A stretch of 64,000 nt of DNA from JAFGHJ01 sp964525555 (GCA_964525555.1 CAZGHN010000004.1:120216-184215), one strand, 5' to 3'; shown: positions 43,459 to 52,539, counted from the stretch's first letter. A program made the numbers and translations. Notes: generated by a model from the sequence alone, not told the origin.

Positions 43459-45871
43459 GAAAATAAGAAGCAGTTCAATTGTCGAAGAATTAGAGAAGGC
43501 TTATCTCGATTACTCTATGAGTGTAATCGTTGGCAGGGCTCTTCCCGATGTACGTGATGGATTGAAACCTGTGCATCAAAGAGTTCTGTATGCGATGAGT
43601 AAAATTGGCCTGTCTTCGGGTTCATCCTATAAGAAATCCGCGACAGTAGTGGGAGAAGTTCTCGGAAAATATCATCCGCACGGAGATATGGCTGTCTATG
43701 ATACTATTGTACGTATGGCTCAGGATTTCTCTCTGCGTTATCCTCTGGTTGACGGTCAAGGTAATTTTGGTTCGATAGACGGAGATAATGCGGCAGCATA
43801 TAGATATACGGAAGTAAGATTAACTAAGATTGCAGAGTTGATGCTCCAGGATATCGATAAAAATACTGTCGATTTTGTTCCTAATTTCGATGCTTCATTA
43901 AATGAACCAACCGTTCTTCCTTCGGCGTTTCCAAATCTTTTGGTAAACGGTTCGAGCGGAATAGCCGTAGGAATGGCAACAAATATACCTCCTCATCAGC
44001 TGGGAGAGGTATGTGATGGTGTTATTGCACTCATAGAAAATCCCGAACTTGAAGTTAAAGATTTAATGAAATTCGTTAAAGGGCCGGATTTTCCGACACG
44101 CGGTATAATAGTCGGGGATAAGGGTTTAAAAGAGGCTTACCAGACTGGTTCCGGGAAGATTGAGGTACGGGCTAAGTTCCATTTCGAGCCTGAGAGTCAC
44201 GGCAGGGAGAAAATAATAATAACAGAAATACCTTATCAGATTAATAAATCGACCTTGCTTGAACAGATTGCGGAAATGATAAATAAGGGAAAGATCCAGG
44301 GCGTTTCCGATATGAGGGACGAGTCGGATCAGACCGGAATTAGAGTGGTTCTTATGTTAAAGAAAACAGCGGATTCTCAGACTGTTTCAAAAAGACTTTT
44401 AAAGTATACGGGTTTAAGGCGAACCTTTGGAATAATACTTCTTGCTATTGTAGATGGCGTTCCAAAAATGCTAAACTTAAAAGAGTTGCTCCAGCTTTAT
44501 ATCGACCACAGAAGAGAAGTGGTTCGCAGAAGATGTGAGTATGATCTTGATAAAGCAGAAAGAAGAGCTCATATTCTTGAGGGTTTGCTAAAGGCTCTTG
44601 ACCATATCGATGAAATTATAAAAATTATTAAGAAATCAAAAGACAGAGAGGCAGCACAGAAGAACCTGATTAAAGCTTTCCGGTTCAGCGTAGAACAGGC
44701 TGATGCCATCCTTAATATGAGGTTGGCAAGATTGACTTCTCTTGAGAGAAGCAAGCTGGTTGATGAATACGAGGAAAAGATAAAATTGATCGAGAAATTG
44801 AAAAGCATATTGTCTTCAGCTAAAAGATTGGACGGGGAAATCATTAAAGAACTTAAGGAAGTAAAGGACAATTTTGACGATAAGCGAAGAACGGAAATAT
44901 TTAAGGGCCCGGTGGAGGATTTTTCGGAATCGGATCTTGACCTTGTCAAAGAAGAAGATGTAGTAATTACTATTACCAAAAAAGGATACGTGAAAAGGAT
45001 ACCTTTATATACTTATAAGCAGCAGGGACGTGGAGGAATAGGTATAATAGGTGCGAGTGTAGGTGATAAGGATTACGTTACTTCTCTTCTTGTTGAGTCT
45101 ACTCATGACCAGATGCTTCTTTTTACGAACGAAGGGAAATGCTATCCGCTTAAAATATATGAAATTCCGGAAGCGGGTAGAACCTCAAGAGGTACATCTC
45201 TGGCACAGATGTTAAATCTTGGAAGCTCTGAGATACCTCAGGCTGTTGTCACTTTAAGAGAGATGAAAGAAAGCGATAACGTCGTTCTTGTTACAAAGAA
45301 AGGAATAATAAAGAAAGTAAAACTCCTGGATTTTGCCAATGCGCATTCAGGCGGAATAATTGCTCAGAAGATGAAAGAAGGAGATGGATTGTTTGCTGCC
45401 GAGAAAGTACAGGAGGGTAAACAGATATTGATTGCCGCAAGTAATGGGCAGGTAATCAAGTTCGATGAGAGTATCTTAAGACAGATGGGAAGAACTGCTC
45501 AGGGAGTTATTGGTATGAATATCCCTGATAGCGAAGGTATCGTTTCCTGTGTAATAGTCGATGAGAAAATAAAAGATCTTTTATTTATATCTGATGATGG
45601 CTATGGAAAAAGAGTCGATATTTCAGAGTTTAGGGAAACGAATCGCGGAGGGAAGGGAGTAAGGGGTATGAAACTCACCAAGGGAAGAAAATTGCAGAGG
45701 ATGGTCGGTATAAGTGGTGAAGAAGAATTGATGGCGATTACGGAAGCCGGCAAGATTATAAGACTTCAATCTGAGAGCATTAGCAGACAGCATCGTAATA
45801 CCCGTGGAGTAAGGGTTGTTTCTTTAAAAGGAGAAGACAGGGTAACGGATATTGCGATTGTAACGGAGTAA
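43451..45871 (+). CDS. gyrA: DNA gyrase subunit A
   Basis: 806 residues. The N-terminal breakage-reunion domain has GRALPDVRDGLKPVHQRVLYAM, the catalytic Tyr119 of YRYTE, and GSSGIAVGMATNIPPHQ. The C-terminal domain has six propeller-like repeats starting with a GyrA-box-like QGRGGIG at about 528, which favours gyrase over topo IV. In the quinolone region HPHGDMAVYD has Met80 where E. coli has Ser83; the Asp87 equivalent is kept. It overlaps etfA by 8 bp and the next ORF by 1 bp (TAATG). Confidence 0.95.
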   Translation: MAEKIRSSSIVEELEKAYLDYSMSVIVGRALPDVRDGLKPVHQRVLYAMSKIGLSSGSSYKKSATVVGEVLGKYHPHGDMAVYDTIVRMAQDFSLRYPLVDGQGNFGSIDGDNAAAYRYTEVRLTKIAELMLQDIDKNTVDFVPNFDASLNEPTVLPSAFPNLLVNGSSGIAVGMATNIPPHQLGEVCDGVIALIENPELEVKDLMKFVKGPDFPTRGIIVGDKGLKEAYQTGSGKIEVRAKFHFEPESHGREKIIITEIPYQINKSTLLEQIAEMINKGKIQGVSDMRDESDQTGIRVVLMLKKTADSQTVSKRLLKYTGLRRTFGIILLAIVDGVPKMLNLKELLQLYIDHRREVVRRRCEYDLDKAERRAHILEGLLKALDHIDEIIKIIKKSKDREAAQKNLIKAFRFSVEQADAILNMRLARLTSLERSKLVDEYEEKIKLIEKLKSILSSAKRLDGEIIKELKEVKDNFDDKRRTEIFKGPVEDFSESDLDLVKEEDVVITITKKGYVKRIPLYTYKQQGRGGIGIIGASVGDKDYVTSLLVESTHDQMLLFTNEGKCYPLKIYEIPEAGRTSRGTSLAQMLNLGSSEIPQAVVTLREMKESDNVVLVTKKGIIKKVKLLDFANAHSGGIIAQKMKEGDGLFAAEKVQEGKQILIAASNGQVIKFDESILRQMGRTAQGVIGMNIPDSEGIVSCVIVDEKIKDLLFISDDGYGKRVDISEFRETNRGGKGVRGMKLTKGRKLQRMVGISGEEELMAITEAGKIIRLQSESISRQHRNTRGVRVVSLKGEDRVTDIAIVTE

Positions 45872-46113
45872 TGGAAATCTTACATATAGATTTCTACTCC
45901 GGAGGTAAGGGAGAGCAGTATCCCAAAAAGATATATACCTCTTCGGGAACAATAAGTGTTGATAGAATAATAGAAACAAAATTAGAAGAGGATTTTCATT
46001 CTAAAGAAAGGAAAAAAGTTTTTATTTTCCAAAACCAAAAAAAGAATTTTTATCAACTTGATATTTCTAAAGACTCTTTTGAGTTGCAGAAAATAGAAGT
46101 GAAGGAGAAGTGA
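45871..46113 (+). CDS. Small uncharacterised protein downstream of gyrA
   Basis: 80 residues, charged and soluble. It begins MEILHIDFYSGGKGEQYPKK and is rich in Lys, Glu and Phe. I recognise no domain. The ATG overlaps the gyrA stop and the next gene starts 7 bp after its own stop, so it is embedded in the operon and probably real. No signal peptide or Cys. Confidence 0.65.
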   Translation: MEILHIDFYSGGKGEQYPKKIYTSSGTISVDRIIETKLEEDFHSKERKKVFIFQNQKKNFYQLDISKDSFELQKIEVKEK

Positions 46114-46120
46114 TTTTTTT

Positions 46121-47845
46121 ATGAGTGAAGAAAAAAACAAAAGTACCGACTCTATAATATCTCCGTACGGAGGAAAATTAATTGACCTTACAGTTAAAGG
46201 AAAAGAAAGATTGGAACTTATCTCAAAAGCCAATACTCTTGATTCCATACAATTGTCATCGAGGGCGCTTTGCGATATTGAACTGCTGGCAACAGGAGGT
46301 TTTTCTCCCCTCAATAGCTTTATGGGTGAAGAAGATTATCATGAAGTTATTAAAAATATGCACCTTGTGGACGGTACTTTCTTCCCGATTACGATAACCC
46401 TTCCGGTTTTAGATTTTTCTAAAGAAGATTTAGGAAAAGAGATAGCTCTTCGCGATACGAGAAATGATTTGATTGGAATAATGAGAATCGAAGAAATTTT
46501 CCCGGTCGATATTGAGAATGAAGCGAAATATGTTTATGGTACGGAAGATGTACGCCATCCCCTAGTAGCGGAACTGCACAGTTGGGGAGATAAATACATT
46601 TCAGGAGCACTTAAAGTTCTTAGCCTACCGAAGCATTATGATTTTAAAGAAATACGTTCAACTCCTGCAGGGGTAAGATCGTTGCTTTCCAAAACAGGCT
46701 CCAGCAATGTCGTGGCTTTTCAGACGAGAAATCCAATGCACAGGGTACATGAAGAGCTTACCAAAATAGCAGCAGAAAGAATTGATGGAGCTTTACTGAT
46801 TCATCCGGTTGTGGGGCTTACAAAACCCGGCGACGTTGACCATTATACGCGCGTGCGAAGTTATAAAGAGCTTTTTGAAAAATATTATGATAAGAAAAAA
46901 ACAGTGCTAAGTTTATTACCTCTTGCAATGAGAATGGCAGGGCCAAGGGAAGCATTGTGGCATGCGATAATAAGGAGAAATCACGGGGCAAATCACTTTA
47001 TTGTGGGCAGGGATCATGCAAGCCCCGGAAAGGACTCTAAGGGAAAACCTTTTTACGGTCCGTACGAGGCTCAGGAATTAATGGAGAAATACAGTAAGGA
47101 GATAGGTGTCGGGATGGTTTCTTTTAATGAACTTGTTTATTTGCCGGAAGAAGACCGTTATGAGGAGAGAGATAAAGTCAAAAAGGGAGTAAAGATTGCG
47201 AAGATTTCGGGCTCTGAGGCAAGAGCCGCAATCGCCCGGGGCGAGAAACCTCCAAAATGGTTTATGCGTCCGGAAGTCGCCGAAATCCTCCGAAAGAGAC
47301 ATCCCGCAAAACACGAACAGGGTTTTTGTATATGGTTTACCGGTCTTTCCGCAGCGGGGAAATCGACAATTGCCAATGATTTTGTCGAGATGATGGCAGA
47401 ATACGGAAGAGATGTTACAGTCCTTGACGGAGACGTTGTGCGCACTCATCTTTCTAAAGGGTTAGGTTTTTCTAAAGAGGACAGGGATACTAATATCCTG
47501 CGTATAGGCTTTGTGGCCTCGGAAATCGTTCGTCATAACGGGGTAGTCGTCTGTGCGGCTGTAAGTCCTTACAGGGATGCAAGAAACGAGGTAAGGAATA
47601 TGGTGGGTAGTGATAAGTTCATAATGGTTTTTGTCGATACGCCTCTTGAAGTTTGTGAGGAAAGAGATCCTAAAGGGCTTTATGCAAAAGCCTTAAGAGG
47701 AGAGATAAAAAACTTTACAGGGATAGACGACCCTTATGAAAAACCTGTCGATCCACCGATAATTGCCGATACGGTAAATGAAACTCCCGAGCAGAACGCA
47801 CTCGATATAGTTAATTATCTTAAGAAAGAAGGATTTTTGGTTTAA
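46121..47845 (+). CDS. Bifunctional ATP sulfurylase - APS kinase
   Basis: 574 residues. ATP sulfurylase (about 10-390): QTRNPMHRVHEEL (QTRNPxHxxHE), GRDHASPG, and the N-terminal PUA-like domain with LLATGGFSPLNSFMG. APS kinase (about 400-574): P-loop GLSAAGKST, DGDVVRTHLSKGLGFSKEDRD, FVASEIVRHNG. The product is PAPS, so the pathway is sulfate assimilation or sulfonation rather than dissimilation. AAGGAG about 13 bases ahead of the ATG. The fusion is known from deep-branching bacteria. Last gene of the run; no cysH or sulfotransferase is adjacent. Confidence 0.95.
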   Translation: MSEEKNKSTDSIISPYGGKLIDLTVKGKERLELISKANTLDSIQLSSRALCDIELLATGGFSPLNSFMGEEDYHEVIKNMHLVDGTFFPITITLPVLDFSKEDLGKEIALRDTRNDLIGIMRIEEIFPVDIENEAKYVYGTEDVRHPLVAELHSWGDKYISGALKVLSLPKHYDFKEIRSTPAGVRSLLSKTGSSNVVAFQTRNPMHRVHEELTKIAAERIDGALLIHPVVGLTKPGDVDHYTRVRSYKELFEKYYDKKKTVLSLLPLAMRMAGPREALWHAIIRRNHGANHFIVGRDHASPGKDSKGKPFYGPYEAQELMEKYSKEIGVGMVSFNELVYLPEEDRYEERDKVKKGVKIAKISGSEARAAIARGEKPPKWFMRPEVAEILRKRHPAKHEQGFCIWFTGLSAAGKSTIANDFVEMMAEYGRDVTVLDGDVVRTHLSKGLGFSKEDRDTNILRIGFVASEIVRHNGVVVCAAVSPYRDARNEVRNMVGSDKFIMVFVDTPLEVCEERDPKGLYAKALRGEIKNFTGIDDPYEKPVDPPIIADTVNETPEQNALDIVNYLKKEGFLV

Positions 47846-48032
47846 TAGGAGTTAGAAGCCAGAAGCCGGAAGTCAGAATCTCAACCCCACCAAAAATATT
47901 CACATGTAGAACATGTAGATAGTGTAGTTTTTTTTACTAAACCCTAAATCCCAAATCCTAACCCCTATTCTTTGACTCAAGACTCATGACGCACGACTCA
48001 TGGCTCGAGTACTACTTTCTATCCTATCCATA
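47846..48032. repeat. Repeat block after the sat-apsK gene
   Basis: 47877-47954 nearly repeats 30778-30855. Words of the AAGCCGGAAGTCAGAATC type (47867), ACATGTAGAACATGTAG (about 47902), CCTAAATCCCAAATCC (47942) and GACTCATGACGCACGACTC (47982) follow, ending at the -35 box. Confidence 0.65.
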
Positions 48033-48060
48033 TTGACATTTATAGTTACTAAAGTAAAAT
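48033..48060 (+). promoter_or_regulatory. Promoter of the Cys-rich/YARHG pair
   Basis: TTGACA (48033-48038), 16-bp spacer, TAAAAT (48055-48060). A ~65-nt leader follows, with GGAGGT ahead of the ATG at 48131. Confidence 0.78.
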
Positions 48061-48130
48061 GGATATTATAATACGCAGCAAAGTTCGGAATAACTTATAA
48101 GGAAAAATAAAAAATTTTACGGAGGTAAGT

Positions 48131-48349
48131 ATGACAAGATGTAACAGATGTGGTACGGATTATCATGTAAGTCTAGATTTTTATGCGCCCGGAGAGGTAA
48201 GAGTTATAAGCTGTCGCGTATGTCCGGTCGATAATGTGTACGCGATTTGTGAAAGATGTGAAGATCTGAGTAAGGTTGAATCGGATGCTTGTCCCGGGTG
48301 TGGAGCCTGGAGTATGTGGGAAATACAGAAAATGATTCCGGTTGATTAA
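48131..48349 (+). CDS. Small protein with four Cys-xx-Cys pairs (double zinc ribbon-like)
   Basis: 72 residues with eight Cys in four pairs: CNRC, CRVC, CERC and CPGC. The spacing would suit two zinc ribbons or two iron-sulfur sites. I do not recognise the family. GGAGGT precedes the ATG. It is followed after 29 bp by the YARHG/propeller gene, probably in one operon. Confidence 0.75.
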   Translation: MTRCNRCGTDYHVSLDFYAPGEVRVISCRVCPVDNVYAICERCEDLSKVESDACPGCGAWSMWEIQKMIPVD

Positions 48350-48378
48350 CAATATCGTTTGTCATAATGGAGGTATAT

Positions 48379-49650
48379 ATGAAGATTGAAAGAAAGATTT
48401 TTTTATTTCTTTTTTGTTTAAGCCAAATATATGCGCAAACTTCTTCTTATAGCAAATATCCTGAAGGTTCGAACCGCTATCTGAAATCCGGAGACCTGGA
48501 AGGAAAATCTCTCTGGGAATTAAAAGTCATGCGTAATGAAATATTTGCAAGGCACGGGTATAAATTCAAATCCGAGGAAATGAAAAGTTACTTCAATAAA
48601 CAAAAATGGTACGAACCCAGATATGATGACGTAACGTCTAAATTAACCGAGATTGAAAATGCCAATATAAAGATGATAAAACAATATGAGGATAATGCGA
48701 AAAAGGGAAAACCATCGTCCAAAATAAGTGATTTAATAAAAAACCAAAAACGCGAAGTGGTTTTTAAAACTCCGTGGGGGGAAGGCCCGACCGAGCTAAA
48801 TCATATGATCCCTGAAGAAGCCAACCCGGAAGCGCCGATGAGTTTCGTTGTCGATGATTCCGGAACGATTTTCGTGCTCGACCAGGTTAATAAAAGAGTT
48901 CAGGTTTATGATAAAACCGGTAAGCATATTAAAACCATCCCTATTCCGGCCGTAACGTTTTCGGATATAGCTATCGGAGAATCGGGAAATTTATTTCTTC
49001 TTGACCGATTTGTATACAAGACCGTAGTCCTTATAGATGACAAAGGCAATATATTAAAGAAAGTAGATTTGATTGGCAAAGGAATTACGGAAACCGGTAG
49101 TGTGACGGAAATAAACAGTCGCGAGGATGGTTTATGGGTTGTAGTCGGAAATTCCGCGGTAAGAATATGCGATGCTTCCGGAGAGCCATACAAAGACAGG
49201 CAGATAGCACCGGGAAAATTCTCTCGCGATGGCAAATATCTTATCAGCACAAGGGTAATCGGTGAAATAACAGCCAATGTTACCCGGACTATATTAAGCA
49301 CATCAAGCATGAACACTTATGATATATCAAGCTCAGATACTTATACTATATGCTTCGATATTCCTATTCTTTATATAACCATGGCGGATACGGATAAAAA
49401 CGGAAATATTTACCTCGGTGTAGAGCTGTTGGAGGAGTCTATTGAAGAAGGACCGCCGTACAGTATTGAAAATTCACATGAAGTGGTTGTTATTCTCGGC
49501 GACAACGGTAATGAAAAAAAGAGAATTTATATGCCTGTATCTTCAAAAGCAGAAGAAATTAACTGCTCCCTTCGCGTGACACCGGACGGAACCATATATC
49601 AGCTTGTAATAGGAGAAAAAGGGGCTACAATGTGGAGGTATACTCCTTAA
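48379..49650 (+). CDS. Exported YARHG-domain protein with C-terminal propeller-like repeats
   Basis: 423 residues. A signal peptide (MKIERKIFLFLFCLSQIYAQ) is followed by a YARHG domain at about 40-95 (LWELKVMRNEIFARHGYKFK ... FNKQKWYEP), a module of unknown role in extracellular proteins. Residues about 130-420 carry NHL-like blades (FVVDDSGTIFVLDQVNKRVQVYD; DIAIGESGNLFLLDRF; DTDKNGNIYLGVEL). An upstream ATG at 48367 overlaps the GGAGGT sequence, so the ATG at 48379 is preferred. It follows the 72-residue Cys-rich gene. Predicted location: periplasm or cell surface. Confidence 0.78.
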   Translation: MKIERKIFLFLFCLSQIYAQTSSYSKYPEGSNRYLKSGDLEGKSLWELKVMRNEIFARHGYKFKSEEMKSYFNKQKWYEPRYDDVTSKLTEIENANIKMIKQYEDNAKKGKPSSKISDLIKNQKREVVFKTPWGEGPTELNHMIPEEANPEAPMSFVVDDSGTIFVLDQVNKRVQVYDKTGKHIKTIPIPAVTFSDIAIGESGNLFLLDRFVYKTVVLIDDKGNILKKVDLIGKGITETGSVTEINSREDGLWVVVGNSAVRICDASGEPYKDRQIAPGKFSRDGKYLISTRVIGEITANVTRTILSTSSMNTYDISSSDTYTICFDIPILYITMADTDKNGNIYLGVELLEESIEEGPPYSIENSHEVVVILGDNGNEKKRIYMPVSSKAEEINCSLRVTPDGTIYQLVIGEKGATMWRYTP

Positions 49651-49685
49651 GATCTTAGTTTTAAATCGCTGCCGGGATATGGTAT

Positions 49686-50147
49686 TTAAATGCCAGATTT
49701 TTTTCCTGTAACAGATTCGATTTCGATTTCCAAAATCATTGTTTTTGCAACGATTTCATCCTCGAATTGCCAGTTGTTCCTGTTTGTGTGTTGTTTCATG
49801 ATTATTCTAAGGGCTTCTTTCTTTTTGCCGTGTTCGTTTACTATTTTTATATTCCCGAATCCGATAACAGAGCGATAATTTGTACTAAAATCGCAAGCTC
49901 TTTCTGCCTGTTTGATTTCCGCGAAATCGGTTATTTCAAAACAAACTTTGTTGTTTTTTTTGATTATATCGATTTTCTTGCCTTTTCTTTCGGTATGAAG
50001 GAAAATTTTGTTTTCTTTATAACCGTAGTTCATAGGTAGTATATAAGGAACGTTATCGTCTGATAATGCTATCCTGCATATTTTATTTGCGTGAATAATT
50101 TCCTTTATTTCTTTTAGATCAGTTATTTCTTTTTCTTTTTTTCTCAT
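49686..50147 (-). CDS. Pyridoxamine 5'-phosphate oxidase-like flavoprotein (NimA-type)
   Basis: 153 residues of the split-barrel FMN-binding fold. Segments: IIHANKICRIALSDDNVPYILPMNYGY near the start, IFLHTERKGKKIDIIKKNNKVCFEI in the middle, and YRSVIGFGNIKIV, which fit the PNPOx-like family that includes NimA nitroimidazole-resistance proteins. A role in reducing small molecules with FMN or F420 is possible; none is proven by sequence. It ends 36 bp from the convergent YARHG gene. The upstream neighbour on the same strand is the AlkD-like gene. Confidence 0.78.
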   Translation of the reverse strand: MRKKEKEITDLKEIKEIIHANKICRIALSDDNVPYILPMNYGYKENKIFLHTERKGKKIDIIKKNNKVCFEITDFAEIKQAERACDFSTNYRSVIGFGNIKIVNEHGKKKEALRIIMKQHTNRNNWQFEDEIVAKTMILEIEIESVTGKKSGI

Positions 50148-50186
50148 TTTTTACCCCCATTTATTAACTACGGACTAAATGCTGAT

Positions 50187-50867
50187 CTATTTTCTTAATT
50201 TCTTCAGTTTTTCTTTATTCTTTTTCTTCAACTTTTCGGTTGCGGGAGAAAAGGCTATTGATGATATCTTTTTAATATTTTTTTCCAGATATTTTAATGT
50301 TTCTTTCGGGTATACCTGGTAAGTTTCTTTCAATGCCCAGCCCACGCCTTTTTGAACATAATATTCTTTATCACTCAGTAATCTATCTATAAGCTTAATT
50401 ATTGTATCAAACGGCATTACTACCTTTTTAGTCCTGCTGAAATACAGAAGGCTTACGACCGATTGTCTCCTGTCCCAGAGGTTCGATGATTTATTCCATT
50501 TCTCGAGCTGTGGTAATACCTCATCCGGAATTATTTCCAGTGTTTTTGTGTATATTTTAGCCAGCCCATCGCAAAGACCCCAGTTGTCCACCGCCTTTTG
50601 CCAGTGTTTTATAGTATTCCATGAGTTGCGCAGGAATTCTTTGTATTTCATTTTTGATTCTAAGAATAGAAAAGCGTGCCCTCCTGCCCAGAAACCGGAT
50701 GAATTTTTCCAGATATATTCCCAGATTATTAATTGTTCGGATGGAGGCAATTTGGAAAACGAATAACCCTGTTTAAAAAGCTTTCTATGCGCAGGAGCAG
50801 TTTTGGGAGTTTTAGCTACTTTTCTCTCAACTTCTGATAAACATTCTTGCAAATATTCTTTGTTCAT
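50187..50867 (-). CDS. AlkD-like DNA glycosylase (HEAT-repeat alkylation repair)
   Basis: 226 residues of helical repeats. AlkD landmarks: FAGG-like region replaced by FWAGGHAFLFLES, DNWGLCDGLA (Trp and Asp at the lesion site), WDRRQSVVSLLYF (Arg) and YYVQKGVGWALKETYQVYP (Trp). B. cereus AlkD excises bulky and cationic alkylated purines. The set of key residues appears kept. The PNPOx-like gene follows on the same strand after 39 bp. Confidence 0.82.
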   Translation of the reverse strand: MNKEYLQECLSEVERKVAKTPKTAPAHRKLFKQGYSFSKLPPSEQLIIWEYIWKNSSGFWAGGHAFLFLESKMKYKEFLRNSWNTIKHWQKAVDNWGLCDGLAKIYTKTLEIIPDEVLPQLEKWNKSSNLWDRRQSVVSLLYFSRTKKVVMPFDTIIKLIDRLLSDKEYYVQKGVGWALKETYQVYPKETLKYLEKNIKKISSIAFSPATEKLKKKNKEKLKKLRK

Positions 50868-51065
50868 AATTTAAGTACTAAAGTACTGAAATTCACACAA
50901 AAGTCCAGAGATAAAACTAAATCCAAACCCCTAAATCCCAAATCCTAATGTTGACGCACGACACGAGACACATGACTCAAGACGATGTTTACCGATTCGA
51001 AGAATCTACGATATTGGCAAGGGATTTTTTAGCTGTCATCGGTTAGTTGTTTTCGGTCATCCGTC
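50868..51065. repeat. Repeat words upstream of the AlkD-like gene
   Basis: CCCCTAAATCCCAAATCC (about 50928), GACGCACGACACGAGACAC (about 50952), a CGATTCGAAGAATCTACGA word (50992-51010), CAAGGGATTTTTTAGC (about 51016) and GGTCATCCGTCCTCGGTC (about 51055). The CAAGGGATTTTTTAGC part resembles 62270-62286, which follows a real -35 box. No gene. Confidence 0.6.
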
Positions 51066-51125
51066 CTCGGTCTTCTGTCAGTTGTTTGCTTCTTTTCCCC
51101 TTTCAACGTCTATGTTTATATTATG

Positions 51126-51611
51126 CTATTCTGTATCCTCTTCCGGGGTTCCTATTATAAAGAATTTAGCATCTATACGCGGTAAAGTTTCCTCCTCTCT
51201 CGATTGTAGTGCGGGTGTATCGTTGCCGAGAAAGTCACCATACACAGTCATTGTTTCGCCCCCAAATGCATTTGTCGCCCCAGCATATAAAATAAAGACC
51301 GGCAACTTTCCACTGGGAAGAGTTCCGGAAGTATCTTCAACTTCTATGACAAGAGATGTGTTTATTACTCTATCGTTCTTATCGATGGCCTCTTCAAACG
51401 CGACGATATTACCGGTAATCTTGACTTTTTCTCCGATATACGCTTTTGCGTTTTTTGTCAATTCGCCGACTGAAATTTCTTTACAGGCTGCCTTGTAATC
51501 GGATTCGGAAACAGCATTTGATTCTTTCGACCCTTTTGATCCTTTGCAAACAAGCATAAATAACGTTAGAACTATTATGGTTGTCAAAGTTATTGTTTTT
51601 TTGAAAGACAT
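51126..51611 (-). CDS. Putative OB-fold lipoprotein
   Basis: 161 residues. The signal (TITLTTIIVLTLFMLVC) ends at a Cys about 22, an imperfect lipobox, followed by a short Lys/Gly/Ser linker. The mature part (KEISVGELTKNAKAYIGEKV ... ITGNIVAFEEA ... VFILYAGATNAFGGETMTVYGDFLG) has the five-strand look of the tRNA_anti-like/OB-fold secreted proteins. Function unknown. GGGGGAGA precedes the ATG. Confidence 0.68.
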   Translation of the reverse strand: MSFKKTITLTTIIVLTLFMLVCKGSKGSKESNAVSESDYKAACKEISVGELTKNAKAYIGEKVKITGNIVAFEEAIDKNDRVINTSLVIEVEDTSGTLPSGKLPVFILYAGATNAFGGETMTVYGDFLGNDTPALQSREEETLPRIDAKFFIIGTPEEDTE

Positions 51612-51948
51612 ATATCTCCCCCTTTTTATTATTACTTAGATTTATGAAAAATTATCCTCTACCATAACCGCTTATTGATTATTGCGCCACAAGTTGACGA
51701 GCATGGTCAATACATACTAATTGGTATTTTAGTAAAAAATTCATCTTTGTCAATCATAAAAATCAGGCTATCGTCTGTTTCTTTTTCTGGTGACTGGAGA
51801 CCGTATTTAGAAAAATTGGAAAATGGCAAAATTGGGAAATGGGTTTTTATGTTACCTAACCCCTAAATCCCAAATCCTAAATCCTAATGTTGACGCACAA
51901 CACAAGACACATGACTCACGACGCTGTTTTACATTTTAAGGTTTGGTT
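51612..51948. repeat. Gene-free region with repeat words
   Basis: A TGGTGACTGGAGACCG word (about 51790), AATTGGAAAATGGCAAAATT (51817), ACCCCTAAATCCCAAATCC (51858) and GACGCACAACACAAGACAC (51892). A 63-codon open frame over this region is made of repeats and is not called. No convincing promoter is seen. Confidence 0.5.
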
Positions 51949-52503
51949 ATGTTTACTCTTTTAAGAAACTTGGATTTTTTGAAACAATTTTTCAATACTT
52001 TGCGTCGTACTTTTAAAAGGGAGGTTCTTTTGAGTATTAAAGACAAAATTATAGTTGTTTTTCTTTTTCTATTGTCTCTATTCTTCGTTTGGGGGTTTGT
52101 ATTAGAAATTACTCCTGGAAACTTGGCAAATACAGCTGAAGTATTTGTTTTTCAAACAAAAGATTTCGGAATAGTTGACTTTAATGAAACATCCAAATAT
52201 TCAACCCGTTTTATCGGATATTTCTTCGTTCTTATATTAATATTTTATTCGACACGTAAAAATTTAAGATATGATAAGTTAAGAATTAACTATCAGAAAT
52301 TTCTTCTTTGGTTGTCGGTCGCCGGCTTTGTGATGGAGCTTGTTGCCGTCCTTAGTTCGTATTTCTTGGGCATTCGGACAGCAATAATGAGAGCTGATTG
52401 GGCATTTTTAATTTTATTACTTTTATACGTTGCAGAAATATTGTTTGTAGAACCTTTAAAAGTCAATAATATAAATGTAGGGAGGGAACGAATAACGAAC
52501 TGA
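51949..52503 (+). CDS. Three- to four-helix membrane protein of unknown function
   Basis: 184 residues. Amphipathic start (FLKQFFNTLRRTFKREV), then helices at about 34-55 (IIVVFLFLLSLFFVWGFVL), 88-103, 120-143 and 150-168. I do not recognise the family. The frame opens at a TTG (51943), but the ATG at 51949 has AAGG at a workable distance. It lies alone between repeat blocks. Confidence 0.55.
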   Translation: MFTLLRNLDFLKQFFNTLRRTFKREVLLSIKDKIIVVFLFLLSLFFVWGFVLEITPGNLANTAEVFVFQTKDFGIVDFNETSKYSTRFIGYFFVLILIFYSTRKNLRYDKLRINYQKFLLWLSVAGFVMELVAVLSSYFLGIRTAIMRADWAFLILLLLYVAEILFVEPLKVNNINVGRERITN

Positions 52504-52539
52504 ATTTTTCATAGGTGACCCCTCTGTATTAATTCAAAT

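Noticed and set aside
47078..47449. 123-codon minus-strand ORF inside sat-apsK
   Set aside because: Shadow of the bifunctional sulfurylase/kinase gene, with no independent support.
51675..51866. 63-codon ORF between the lipoprotein and membrane protein genes
   Set aside because: It is made of repeat words of the kind seen elsewhere, without a ribosome-binding site or protein-like composition.
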